Of a DNA stretch of 64,000 bases, positions 41,416 to 49,340 are shown in pieces (positions within the stretch are counted from its first letter, which is position 1; every line of letters begins with the position of its first letter). The notes beneath the pieces were generated by a model. It made no database searches and had not been told where the DNA came from. It worked only from the letters and a program-made list of their open reading frames with translations. Location: contig CAZTDN010000009.1 in assembly GCA_964611895.1 (NCBI GenBank), positions 28,295-92,294 on the forward strand. The letters are read 5' to 3'. The DNA is from JAIEOG01 sp964611895. Lineage in GTDB: Bacteria > Bdellovibrionota > FAC87 > UBA2466. The translations under genes were made by a program, and so were the position numbers.

Positions 41416-41996
41416 TTCTTCCCCCAGTTTTTTGGGAATATACAGATAGTCTTCTTTTTACCAATCAAAAAGGATTTTACAGTGGCGTCCAAGACCTCAT
41501 GTCCCGAATCGTCACGTAAAATCGCCTGCGCAAAGGCAAAGTTCTCCGCATTCACTTTCCTCAAAAAACTCCTCCACGGAAGGCCAGGGTACCGATGAAT
41601 GCGCGGATCCGAAACGGCGGTTTGCCATTCCTGAAACCACTTAAACTCGGTTTTGGCCTCAGCGACCAAGTGGGGCAGAAAACCCGCTGGAATTTTATCC
41701 GAGGCAATCTCGAGCAAATTTCTCAACAGCAGCTGATCCCAGTCTCTTAGAAAAGCGAAGATTGCCAAAACCTCTTCTGTCGTCAGAGGGATATCCACCT
41801 TGCGCAAAAGCAAGAGCGAAGAAATGCCCGAAGCTCTCAAGGAACAAAAAGCCTGGCGAATCGCTTCGAGTTTTTCAATCGACGCTGCCACCGTAACCAG
41901 GGTCGCCTTGCGTTCTTCGAACTGGAGCAGCTGTTTCGCGATGTGCTCAGGAAGCAGACTATCCAAATCGAGATCGGGGTTTATCTCAATAGACAT
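41412..41996 (-). CDS. Unknown protein between Hbd and B12-binding subunit
   Basis: 194 residues, no membrane segment or signal peptide, and no motif I recognise. It is predicted largely helical, with many Leu/Glu/Lys, an aromatic patch (EFKWFQEWQ) and a basic C-terminus (GKKK...PKNWGKK). It overlaps hbd by 11 bp and the B12-domain gene by 4 bp, so all three are translated together. It might be an accessory subunit for the mutase, but only position supports that. Confidence 0.6.
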   Translation of the reverse strand: MSIEINPDLDLDSLLPEHIAKQLLQFEERKATLVTVAASIEKLEAIRQAFCSLRASGISSLLLLRKVDIPLTTEEVLAIFAFLRDWDQLLLRNLLEIASDKIPAGFLPHLVAEAKTEFKWFQEWQTAVSDPRIHRYPGLPWRSFLRKVNAENFAFAQAILRDDSGHEVLDATVKSFLIGKKKTICIFPKNWGKK

Positions 41997-42831
41997 AAAC
42001 TCCCCGGCCTACCTTGCGGCCAAACCAACCGGCTTCGACGTATTTGCGCATCAGGGGCGCGGGGCGATACTTGCTGTCTCCGAGATCTCGGTGCAGCACT
42101 TCCATGACAGAAAGACACACGTCCAAGCCAACAAAATCAGCTAGCTCCAGGGGCCCCATCGGAAAGCCACAGCCCAGTTTCATCGCCTGATCCAGATCCT
42201 TCGGAGTAGCAAGGCTTTCTTGAAGAGCAAAAAAAGCCTCATTGATCATCGGCATTAAAACGCGGTTTACAGCAAAGCCTGGGGCATCTTTGGCTTCAAT
42301 AAAAACCTTCCCCATATTTTCGGCGACCTGCCGAACCGATTGGAAGGTTTCATCGCTGGTGGCCATGCCGCGAATACCTTCAACCAAAGTCATCAGAGGA
42401 ACAGGGTTCATGAAATGCATCCCCACAATCTGTTGGGGTCGCCGCGTCTGCGATGCAATCTGAGTCACGGAAATAGACGAGGTATTTGTCGTCAGCAAAG
42501 CACTTTTGGGCAGGATTTCGTCGAGTTCTCGAAAAAGCTTAAACTTCACTTCGCGATTTTCACTTGCAGCCTCCACCGCAAAGTCGCACTTAGAAAAATC
42601 CTTCAATTGCACGCTGGTACGAAGGCGTTCCAAAATGGCGGCGGGTTTTTCTTTGAGCTTTCCCTTTTCGTCAAGCTTGGCCAGGCTTTTTTGGATGGTT
42701 TGGAGAGCTCTGTCCAGCTGCGCCTGTGAAATATCGAACAAGAGCGTATTGTAACCTGCCGTGGCGGCGACCTGCGCAATGCCGCACCCCATACTTCCTG
42801 CGCCTATGACTCCAAACTCAGTGACTTTCAT
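41986..42831 (-). CDS. hbd: 3-hydroxybutyryl-CoA dehydrogenase
   Basis: NAD(P)-dependent oxidation/reduction of 3-hydroxyacyl-CoA. Rossmann start FGVIGAGSMGCGIAQVAA, the family segments NTSSISVTQIA and GMHFMNPVPLMTLVEGI (containing the catalytic His), then Glu-containing EGIRG, and C-terminal FPMGPLELADFVGLDV. 281 residues, as usual for Hbd/PaaH single-domain forms. GGAGG is 8 nt before ATG 42831. Heads a three-gene operon with an unknown protein and a B12-binding subunit. Confidence 0.93.
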   Translation of the reverse strand: MKVTEFGVIGAGSMGCGIAQVAATAGYNTLLFDISQAQLDRALQTIQKSLAKLDEKGKLKEKPAAILERLRTSVQLKDFSKCDFAVEAASENREVKFKLFRELDEILPKSALLTTNTSSISVTQIASQTRRPQQIVGMHFMNPVPLMTLVEGIRGMATSDETFQSVRQVAENMGKVFIEAKDAPGFAVNRVLMPMINEAFFALQESLATPKDLDQAMKLGCGFPMGPLELADFVGLDVCLSVMEVLHRDLGDSKYRPAPLMRKYVEAGWFGRKVGRGVYVY

Positions 42832-42870
42832 GTTGTGGCCTCCAATACGCAACCGTAACAAGGCCGGAAC

Positions 42871-42914
42871 AAAAAGAAAACGGGCTAACCCATAAAACTG
42901 GATTAGCCCGTTAA
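42871..42914 (-). terminator. Intrinsic terminator of the coiled-coil protein gene
   Basis: On the minus strand AACGGGCTAA (42912-42903) pairs with TTAGCCCGTT (42888-42879), with an extra CC/GG step in the loop, and is followed by TTTTCTTTTT. It lies about 30 bp past the stop of the gene at 42940. Confidence 0.9.
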
Positions 42915-42939
42915 GTCAGAGATAGAAACAGCGCGCCGC

Positions 42940-44406
42940 TTAGATAGCGGGAGTGCCGTTTGCGTGTGTCGCCGCAGGGGTCACTTGCGCAGGAGCAGCA
43001 CGTCGTGCGCCCAAACCGCCAGCACCCGCCAACTGAGGACCAGCGGCTTGCTGTGGCATGCCCTGCTGAATCCCGCCGACAAATTTTTCAATCTTCTGTT
43101 TGAACTTAGCCAAAGTGTCGCACTGTTTGAGTGGCTTTTTGAGCGACTGAGCGACTTGCTTGCTGTTCGCGCCAAGCTCTTTCAAGACTCCCATTGCGCC
43201 TTGGAGAATCGCTTTGCGATCCAGCGCAGGGTTCTTCAGAGATTCAATCCGGGCTTGAACTTTGGCTCCAAGCAAATCTTCCACTTTCGCAGAAGACTTG
43301 GTGCACTGCATTACGCGTGCTTCTTTGCTCAGCGCTGCGAAGAAAGGCGAAGCATACGAGTTCTGCTCACCACCATAATAAGCCAAAACCGCTTGATAAG
43401 CTTTGTTTAGAGCCGTGTTCGGCGCAAGAGCCTGATCACGACCGACTTCTTTTGCTTCCATTTCGCAGTTCTTGAAAGCCTTTTTCACTGCCGCCAAACC
43501 TGCTTCGTGCAACGACCGGCGATACCCTTGGATTTCATCTGCAAACGCAGTGACTGCAGCCAAAGTTTCTGCTTTGTTTTTGTCTTCTTTGGGAGCAAGC
43601 AAGTCTCTATAGAGCTTGCTCAAAGTATCAAGCTGCTTGTCGGTTCCCGTGATTAATTCTTTTTCAAGACGTGCTTTGTCTGCAGACAAGCGGTCAATGC
43701 GCTGTTCTGCTGTGAAGCCTTCGGGTTTGTTCAGATCAAGATAAGCAAGCTTGTCTTCTTCAGCAGGCATTTCTTCTTCCATGCCTCGCTTGTGGTTGGC
43801 AGCTTTGATTTCGTTAATTTTTTTCAAGTACGCTGCCAGTGCGGCTTCTTTTTCTTCTTTGGTTGCTGCGTCCATTGCCTTTGCCCCTTCTTTGAGCAAG
43901 TGCTGAGCAGCTCCGGTACGCATTTGACTGTCCAGAGAAGTGAAACGAGCGACATCCACTCCTTTGGAGCAAGTCGCTTCGACAGCATCAATTCCAGAAT
44001 CTTTGGAGGTAACCCCTTCGCTCGTCACACCCTTCATGCGGTTGTGCAGCGCGGCCATTTCTTCGTTTGCGGCCTTCGCTTCTTCCTGTTTGTTGCGGTT
44101 GAACGCCTCAACCAAACTGTCTGTGGTTTTGATTTTCTCATTGCGGGCGTTCAGTTCTTCCACTTCTGCACGCAGTTTGGATTCTTCTTGGGTAGTTCCA
44201 ATTTCTTTTTCGATTTCGGCAGTCTTTTCTTTCAAAGACTTGACTAGCGCGTCTTGCGCAACAGCGGGCTTACCGCCTAGTTGAGCAGTTAATGGCGCGA
44301 GAAGGGCTTTTAGGTTAAAGCCTTCTTCCTTTGCTTGGGCACCCACCGGAACGAGAGTTCCCACTAACAGCACTGTAATTACTCTCAACTGGCTCAGCTT
44401 CTTCAT
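42940..44406 (-). CDS. Secreted coiled-coil protein of unknown function
   Basis: 488 residues with a signal peptide (LRVITVLLVGTLVPVGAQA). The mature protein is very rich in Ala, Glu and Lys and should form long helices or coiled coils across most of its length (for example EKTAEIEKEIGTTQEESK). Five or so cysteines are spread apart. The last 45 residues are Gln/Gly/Pro/Ala-rich and low in complexity. I know no homologue. A GGAG site precedes the ATG and a strong terminator follows, so it is a single-gene unit that may be well expressed. Confidence 0.68.
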   Translation of the reverse strand: MKKLSQLRVITVLLVGTLVPVGAQAKEEGFNLKALLAPLTAQLGGKPAVAQDALVKSLKEKTAEIEKEIGTTQEESKLRAEVEELNARNEKIKTTDSLVEAFNRNKQEEAKAANEEMAALHNRMKGVTSEGVTSKDSGIDAVEATCSKGVDVARFTSLDSQMRTGAAQHLLKEGAKAMDAATKEEKEAALAAYLKKINEIKAANHKRGMEEEMPAEEDKLAYLDLNKPEGFTAEQRIDRLSADKARLEKELITGTDKQLDTLSKLYRDLLAPKEDKNKAETLAAVTAFADEIQGYRRSLHEAGLAAVKKAFKNCEMEAKEVGRDQALAPNTALNKAYQAVLAYYGGEQNSYASPFFAALSKEARVMQCTKSSAKVEDLLGAKVQARIESLKNPALDRKAILQGAMGVLKELGANSKQVAQSLKKPLKQCDTLAKFKQKIEKFVGGIQQGMPQQAAGPQLAGAGGLGARRAAPAQVTPAATHANGTPAI

Positions 44407-44840
44407 CTTCCACTCCGCAAAAACTGCATCTACTCTCGGCGCCCCACACTCTTTGGTGAAGTTTCGAGTATACGGCTCCCCACAATGGGATCCGCTCGGA
44501 ACAGACTACTGTGCAAGCGATGAGCCAAGTGCCCTGCATGAGGGATTGGAGCCTGATTCCCTCAGGGAAAATCGGTGCTGTGACAAAACACGCCTAGCGC
44601 AGTCCTACTTTGGTTAGGACTTTCGGCGGTTTAAAGAATCGATTCTTTTGTGGTGAGGTGTCTAGAGGTTGGACAGTCGGTTTGGGGCGGGTTTGTTACG
44701 CGGGATACACCAGCGCCGTTTTCCGGCAGGGTAAGTACCTACCAAAAGTAAGCGGGTACCTGAACAAACGTGTTGCCGTACGCCGGCGCATAAATGTATC
44801 TTTATGGGCGCTTACACCAACATCAGGAGTTTACTCTTAC
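44407..44840. other. 434-bp divergent control region upstream of nuoA
   Basis: No convincing gene. It holds a 7-bp stem hairpin AGTCCTA/TAGGACT at 44601-44621 and, nearer nuoA, a promoter-like sequence. The nuoA frame is open back through this region to 44610, but that part looks non-coding. Confidence 0.5.
44773..44802 (+). promoter_or_regulatory. Probable nuo operon promoter
   Basis: TTGCCG (44773-44778), an 18-bp spacer and TATCTT (44797-44802) give a moderate sigma70 promoter. It lies about 40 bp before the GTG start of nuoA. Confidence 0.45.
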
Positions 44841-45221
44841 GTGGATTTCGCATCTCAGAGCGCCCAGTATGTACCGGTTTTGCTCCTCATTGGCCTTGGT
44901 ATTGGGCTTTGCGCCACTATCTTCATTGCGTCCACTCTTTTAGGCCCCCGCATCAAGCACGCAAAGAAGGACCTTCCTTTTGAATGCGGTGTCCCAGCTC
45001 ATGGGGACACACACAGGCGCTTTTCAGTTCGCTTTTACTTGGTGGCGATTCTTTTTCTCTTATTTGATGTGGAAGTCATCTTCCTTTTCCCCTGGGCGCT
45101 AGTCTTTAAAGACTTTCTAAAAGTGAATAATTTCATCCTTTGGGAAATGGGTTTCTTTGTCGCAATCCTTCTCGTTGGCTACTTCTATATCCGCCGGCGA
45201 GGCGCCCTGGAGTGGGAATAA
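44841..45221 (+). CDS. nuoA: NADH-quinone oxidoreductase subunit A
   Basis: Small membrane subunit of complex I. Three helices; conserved PFECGVPAHGDTHRRFSVRFYLVAILFLLFDVEVIFLFPW in pieces, where the FECG and FDVE motifs are family hallmarks. GTG 44841 is chosen: the protein begins right before the first helix, giving 126 residues, and AGGAG lies 11 nt upstream. The frame remains open for another 77 codons upstream, but that part is Arg/aromatic-rich and unlike NuoA. First gene of nuoA-N. Confidence 0.93.
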   Translation: MDFASQSAQYVPVLLLIGLGIGLCATIFIASTLLGPRIKHAKKDLPFECGVPAHGDTHRRFSVRFYLVAILFLLFDVEVIFLFPWALVFKDFLKVNNFILWEMGFFVAILLVGYFYIRRRGALEWE

Positions 45222-45223
45222 TT

Positions 45224-45727
45224 ATGGCGAAGGACGGATCCTCACACTTCTTAACAACCCAGCTTGAAGCTTTTATCAACTGGGGCCGCAAATGGGCCAT
45301 GTGGCCTCTGCCATTTGGGACTAGCTGTTGTGGAATTGAAATGATGGCCACCTTGAGCGCCGACTATGACATGGCCCGCTTTGGGGCAGAAGCTATCCGC
45401 TTTTCACCTCGACAGTCGGACCTTTTGATCTGTGCGGGCATCGTGAACGCCAAAATGTCCCCCGTGCTCAAGACTGTTTATGACCAGATGAGCGAACCCA
45501 AATGGGTGATGTCGTTCGGCGCCTGCGCTTCTTCCGGTGGGGTTTTCCCCGTGTATAGCGTGACCCAAGGAATCGACAATATCATCCCTGTGGACATTTA
45601 TATTCCGGGCTGCCCACCGTCACCAGAGAGCGTGTTAGACGGTCTGCTCAAGCTTCGCGAACGAGTACAAAAAGGGGAAACCGATTCCCTCAGCCGCATT
45701 CGAGAAGGGCGCGCAGCGCACCTCTGA
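45224..45727 (+). CDS. nuoB: NADH-quinone oxidoreductase subunit B
   Basis: Carries the terminal 4Fe-4S cluster N2 that hands electrons to quinone. The ligands are visible: tandem Cys in FGTSCCGIEMM, Cys in FGACASSGG and Cys in IPGCPPSPE. 167 residues, normal. ATG 45224 follows the nuoA stop by 2 nt, with GGAG upstream; longer in-frame starts lie inside nuoA and are rejected. Confidence 0.97.
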   Translation: MAKDGSSHFLTTQLEAFINWGRKWAMWPLPFGTSCCGIEMMATLSADYDMARFGAEAIRFSPRQSDLLICAGIVNAKMSPVLKTVYDQMSEPKWVMSFGACASSGGVFPVYSVTQGIDNIIPVDIYIPGCPPSPESVLDGLLKLRERVQKGETDSLSRIREGRAAHL

Positions 45728-45737
45728 GGATTCACAC

Positions 45738-46304
45738 ATGGATATTTTTACGGATTTGCCTACAAACGGCGGGAACTGGAAGCAAAAGTACGGCGACGAC
45801 TGGAAACGCCAGATCGAAAAAATCAAAGCCCGCTTTGGCGCCGCCATGGAAGAAATTCTGACCCCTTGGGAATACCCAACGGACGTTCCCATCCTTTTTG
45901 TCAAAAAAACGCAGCTCTTGGAGCTCTTGAGCTTCCTCAAGACAGATCCCGACTGTGAGTATGTTTTTTTGTCCGACATCACGGCTACAGACGAGGAATC
46001 AGACCCGCGTTTTCATGTGATTTACAATCTCTTTGCCCGCGATCGAGGCCCAAGGATTCGAGTCAAGGTCCGTATCGCTGAGGGGGAAGAAGCTCCATCC
46101 GCCGTCGGGGTTTGGAAGGGGGCTGATTGGGCCGAACGCGAAGTCTACGATATGTTTGGAATCAAGTTCAGCGGACACCCGAATTTGCGCCGTATTTTGA
46201 TGGATTATCGATGGGAAGGCTTCCCACTGCGTAAGGATTATCCTTTGGATGGATACCAGCTTTTCCCAGACGCTGAACCGCCCGATCCGGAGCGCCTAAA
46301 GTAA
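45738..46304 (+). CDS. nuoC: NADH-quinone oxidoreductase subunit C
   Basis: 30-kDa peripheral-arm subunit, separate from NuoD here (fused in E. coli). 188 residues with the signature ERExYDMFGI (WAERREVYDMFGI-like: WAEREVYDMFGIKFSGHP), then RRILMDYRWEGFPLRKDYPL in pieces. A GAGGA site precedes the ATG. 10 bp after nuoB and 8 bp before nuoD. Confidence 0.96.
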   Translation: MDIFTDLPTNGGNWKQKYGDDWKRQIEKIKARFGAAMEEILTPWEYPTDVPILFVKKTQLLELLSFLKTDPDCEYVFLSDITATDEESDPRFHVIYNLFARDRGPRIRVKVRIAEGEEAPSAVGVWKGADWAEREVYDMFGIKFSGHPNLRRILMDYRWEGFPLRKDYPLDGYQLFPDAEPPDPERLK

Positions 46305-46312
46305 GGATCTTT

Positions 46313-47596
46313 ATGAGCGAACGCGAGCTTCATTCTACGCAACAAGCACTTTACCGCGAGGCCGACCCCTCCTCTCCTGGAGGCATGGGAGATCGGTATC
46401 TCGTCTCCAGCGATCCCGATGATCTCTGGGATGACGCGCGGGTCATCATCAATTTAGGGCCCACACACCCCGCCATGCACGGGGCCTTACGCATGGTCGC
46501 CCGAATCAACGGGGAGACCATCGAAAAGTCCTATTGCGAGTTCGGATACACACACCGCGCTAAGGAAAAACTCGGCGAGCACCGCACCTATCACCAGTTT
46601 GTCGTCTTTACCGATCGCTTGAACTATTGTTCAGCACTGATCAACAACGTGACCTATTCCATGTCGGTGGAAAAACTGCTGGGCATCGAGCCCCCTGAAC
46701 GCGCCGTTTGGATCCGCATGGCGTGTTGTGAAATTGCACGCATCACCGACCACCTAATCTGCATTGGCATCGGTGCCGTGGATATCGGAGCATTTTCGTA
46801 TTTTCTCTACGGGTTTCACCAGCGCGAAGAAGCCTATACGCTCATCGAAAAACTCTGCGGCGCCCGCTTAACCACCTCTTACACCCGCATTGGCGGTTTG
46901 ATGTATGACGCTCCCGCAGGTTGGGAACAAGAAGTCAAAGCCTGGGTTGCCCGTTCCCGCAAAGTCCTGGATGAGATGGACCGACTTTTGACTAACAACC
47001 GAATTTACGTCGATCGTACCGTCGGCATTGGCCTGGCCGACAAGCAAATGTGCCTCGATTACTCGATGTCCGGACCCACCGCCCGTGCCGCTGGGATCGA
47101 TCGAGACAAACGTCGAGACGATCCTTATATGTTCTATTCGGAGATGAAGTTTGAAGTCCCCGTGGGCTCGGCTGGCGACGTTTATGACCGTTATTTGGTC
47201 CGCCTGGCCGAGATTCGAGAGTCTTTTAATATCTTGGATCAGATATGCGATCGCATGAAGCCTGGTCCGATTTGGGTGGACGATAAGCGAGTGCGCATCC
47301 CCGCAAAAGCGGATGTCTACCAATCAATGGAAGCCATGATCCACCACTTTAAGTTCTTCATGCGCGGGTTCGATGTGCCCAAAGGCGAAGCCTACACGAC
47401 CACAGAAGCCGCGAACGGAGAGCTTGGGTTCTATATCGTAAGCAAAGGTGAACCAAAATCTCACCGCATGCGTATTCGAGGCCCCTCTTTTTGGCACTAC
47501 CAAGCTTTATCCCCCATGTCTCAGGGACAGAAAATTGCCGACATGGTGGCCACCTTGGGAAGCATCAATATTATTGCGGGAGAGCTGGATAGATGA
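46313..47596 (+). CDS. nuoD: NADH-quinone oxidoreductase subunit D
   Basis: 49-kDa subunit lining the quinone site. 427 residues. Recognised by INLGPTHPAMHGALRMV with the quinone-site His, EKSYCEFGYTHRAKEK-like ExxxxxxGY segment, RGGLMYDAPAG-like GGLMYDAP, and the C-terminal FWHYQALSPMSQGQKIADMVATLGSINIIAGELDR, written in pieces in the family signature. Overlaps nuoE by 4 bp. Confidence 0.97.
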   Translation: MSERELHSTQQALYREADPSSPGGMGDRYLVSSDPDDLWDDARVIINLGPTHPAMHGALRMVARINGETIEKSYCEFGYTHRAKEKLGEHRTYHQFVVFTDRLNYCSALINNVTYSMSVEKLLGIEPPERAVWIRMACCEIARITDHLICIGIGAVDIGAFSYFLYGFHQREEAYTLIEKLCGARLTTSYTRIGGLMYDAPAGWEQEVKAWVARSRKVLDEMDRLLTNNRIYVDRTVGIGLADKQMCLDYSMSGPTARAAGIDRDKRRDDPYMFYSEMKFEVPVGSAGDVYDRYLVRLAEIRESFNILDQICDRMKPGPIWVDDKRVRIPAKADVYQSMEAMIHHFKFFMRGFDVPKGEAYTTTEAANGELGFYIVSKGEPKSHRMRIRGPSFWHYQALSPMSQGQKIADMVATLGSINIIAGELDR

Positions 47597-48069
47597 GCAA
47601 AGGCAAACTGCTTTCGCCAAAGTTTTACGAAGCCATGGACAAGCTCGTGCCTCGCTACCCGACACGACAGGCCCTGCTGCTCCCTGCTCTGCATCAAGCG
47701 CAAGAAGAAACCCACTGGCTGTCGGATGAAGTCATGGCCGAAATCGCGGCTTATATCGACATTCACCCCGCCAAAGTGCAGGAGGTCGCATCGTTTTACA
47801 CGATGTATAACCTCAAACCCGTCGGGAAATACCATCTGAAAATTTGCACGAATGCGGCCTGCCTTTTGCGAGGCGGCGATGACTTGGTTCGCCATTGCGA
47901 AAAGAAGCTGGGAATTCAATGTGGGCAGACAACTCCAGACGAGCGATTCACTCTTATGGAAGAAGAATGCTTGGGTGCGTGCGGTACTGCACCCGCAATG
48001 ATGCTCAACGACGACTACGTAGAAAACCTCACGGTCGCAAAGATGGATGAAATCCTTCTGAAACAATAG
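47593..48069 (+). CDS. nuoE: NADH-quinone oxidoreductase subunit E
   Basis: 24-kDa subunit binding the off-path 2Fe-2S cluster N1a. Ligands: CTNAACLLRGG (Cys-x4-Cys) and EEECLGACGTAP (Cys-x3-Cys). The N-terminal helical bundle has LLPALHQAQEETHWL and VQEVASFYTMYNLKPVGKY. 158 residues, typical. ATGA overlap with nuoD; 9 bp before nuoF. Confidence 0.97.
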   Translation: MSKGKLLSPKFYEAMDKLVPRYPTRQALLLPALHQAQEETHWLSDEVMAEIAAYIDIHPAKVQEVASFYTMYNLKPVGKYHLKICTNAACLLRGGDDLVRHCEKKLGIQCGQTTPDERFTLMEEECLGACGTAPAMMLNDDYVENLTVAKMDEILLKQ

Positions 48070-48078
48070 GGACACGGC

Positions 48079-49335
48079 ATGGGCGAAACCATTTACATCC
48101 AGCACTTCAAAGAAGAATCCCGACCTCTGGACTACTACTTGAACCAGATGCAGGGCTATACGGCCCTCAAAAAAGCACTGGGAATGTCCCCCGACGACGT
48201 GATCAACGAGGTCAAAAAATCTAATTTGCGAGGTCGCGGCGGAGCGGGCTTTCCCACGGGTGTTAAGTGGGGGTTTATCCCCAAGCAAGCGACCAAACCC
48301 AAATATGTCGTCGTCAATGCCGACGAATCTGAACCCGGCACCTTTAAAGACCGCGATTTGATGCGCTACACCCCGCACCTTCTGCTGGAAGGCATTGCGA
48401 TTGCGGCTCATGCGATTGGAAGCAGCACTGGTTATATTTACATTCGTGGAGAATACACTCGCGAAGCAAAACTGCTCCAGGCCGCCATTGACGAGGCCTA
48501 CGCGAAGGGTTTCCTCGGCAAGAACATTTTAGGAACTTCGTTTAACTTGGACATCACCGTCCACCGGGGAGCGGGCGCTTATATTTGCGGCGAAGAAACA
48601 GGGCTTCTCAACTCCTTGGAAGGCAAGCGCGGTGAACCAAGAGTAAAACCTCCTTTTCCGGCGATTGCAGGCGCTTTTGGCGGACCCACAGTTGTAAACA
48701 ACGTGGAGACCCTATGCGCGGTGCCTTTTATTATCAACCGCGGCGGAGACTGGTTTGCTAAGCTGGGCAAGTTTGAAAAATCCGGTGGCACCCGCCTCTT
48801 TTGCGTTTCGGGCCACGTCAAGAAGCCCGGACTTTACGAGCTCCCCGCCGGTGGCGTCACTCTACGTGAGCTCATTTACGATCACTGCGGAGGAATCCTC
48901 GGCGACGCAAAACTCAAAGCGGTTATCCCAGGGGGCTCATCTGCCCCCGTGCTCACCGCCGACGAAACCGATATTCCTTTGGACATCGAACCCATGATGA
49001 AGGCCAAGACCATGCTGGGTTCCGCGGGGATTATGGTCATTGCAGAAGGTTTTTCAGTCGTAAAACTCATCCGGCGCATCACCAAGTTTTATGCCCACGA
49101 ATCGTGTGGTCAGTGCACTCCTTGCCGCGAAGGGTGCCGCTGGATGGAAGAAGTCATTGCGCGCGTCTTAGAAGGTAAGGGCAAACGCAAAGACCTCGAC
49201 CTGCTCTTGAGCATTGCAGACAATATCAACGGGAAAACACTCTGCGCGCTGGGTGACGCGGCCGCCGGCCCGGTGATGAGCTTTGTGACTAAGTTTCGGA
49301 CTGATTTTGAAGCATTGATTCCGCAGGGAGCCTAA
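48079..49335 (+). CDS. nuoF: NADH-quinone oxidoreductase subunit F
   Basis: 51-kDa NADH-oxidising subunit with FMN and cluster N3. Nucleotide/FMN motifs GRGGAGFPTGVKWGF and YVVVNADESEPGTFKDRD, and GAGAYICGEETGLLNSLEG. The 4Fe-4S ligands are in ESCGQCTPCREGC plus Cys in LCALGDAA. 418 residues, normal. Confidence 0.98.
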   Translation: MGETIYIQHFKEESRPLDYYLNQMQGYTALKKALGMSPDDVINEVKKSNLRGRGGAGFPTGVKWGFIPKQATKPKYVVVNADESEPGTFKDRDLMRYTPHLLLEGIAIAAHAIGSSTGYIYIRGEYTREAKLLQAAIDEAYAKGFLGKNILGTSFNLDITVHRGAGAYICGEETGLLNSLEGKRGEPRVKPPFPAIAGAFGGPTVVNNVETLCAVPFIINRGGDWFAKLGKFEKSGGTRLFCVSGHVKKPGLYELPAGGVTLRELIYDHCGGILGDAKLKAVIPGGSSAPVLTADETDIPLDIEPMMKAKTMLGSAGIMVIAEGFSVVKLIRRITKFYAHESCGQCTPCREGCRWMEEVIARVLEGKGKRKDLDLLLSIADNINGKTLCALGDAAAGPVMSFVTKFRTDFEALIPQGA

Positions 49336-49340
49336 TCACT

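Noticed and set aside
44601..44621. Hairpin AGTCCTA/TAGGACT as a terminator or riboswitch
   Set aside because: No U-run follows and no known riboswitch core is visible; left as an unexplained small hairpin.
44610..44840. Long N-terminal extension of NuoA
   Set aside because: The extra 77 codons are Arg- and aromatic-rich, unlike NuoA, and overlap the likely promoter; a GTG with AGGAG fits the family start.
47521..48411. Long open frame of 296 codons on the minus strand opposite nuoE and nuoF
   Set aside because: It is a mirror of strongly coding nuoE/nuoF codons, has no ribosome-binding site and no recognisable domain.
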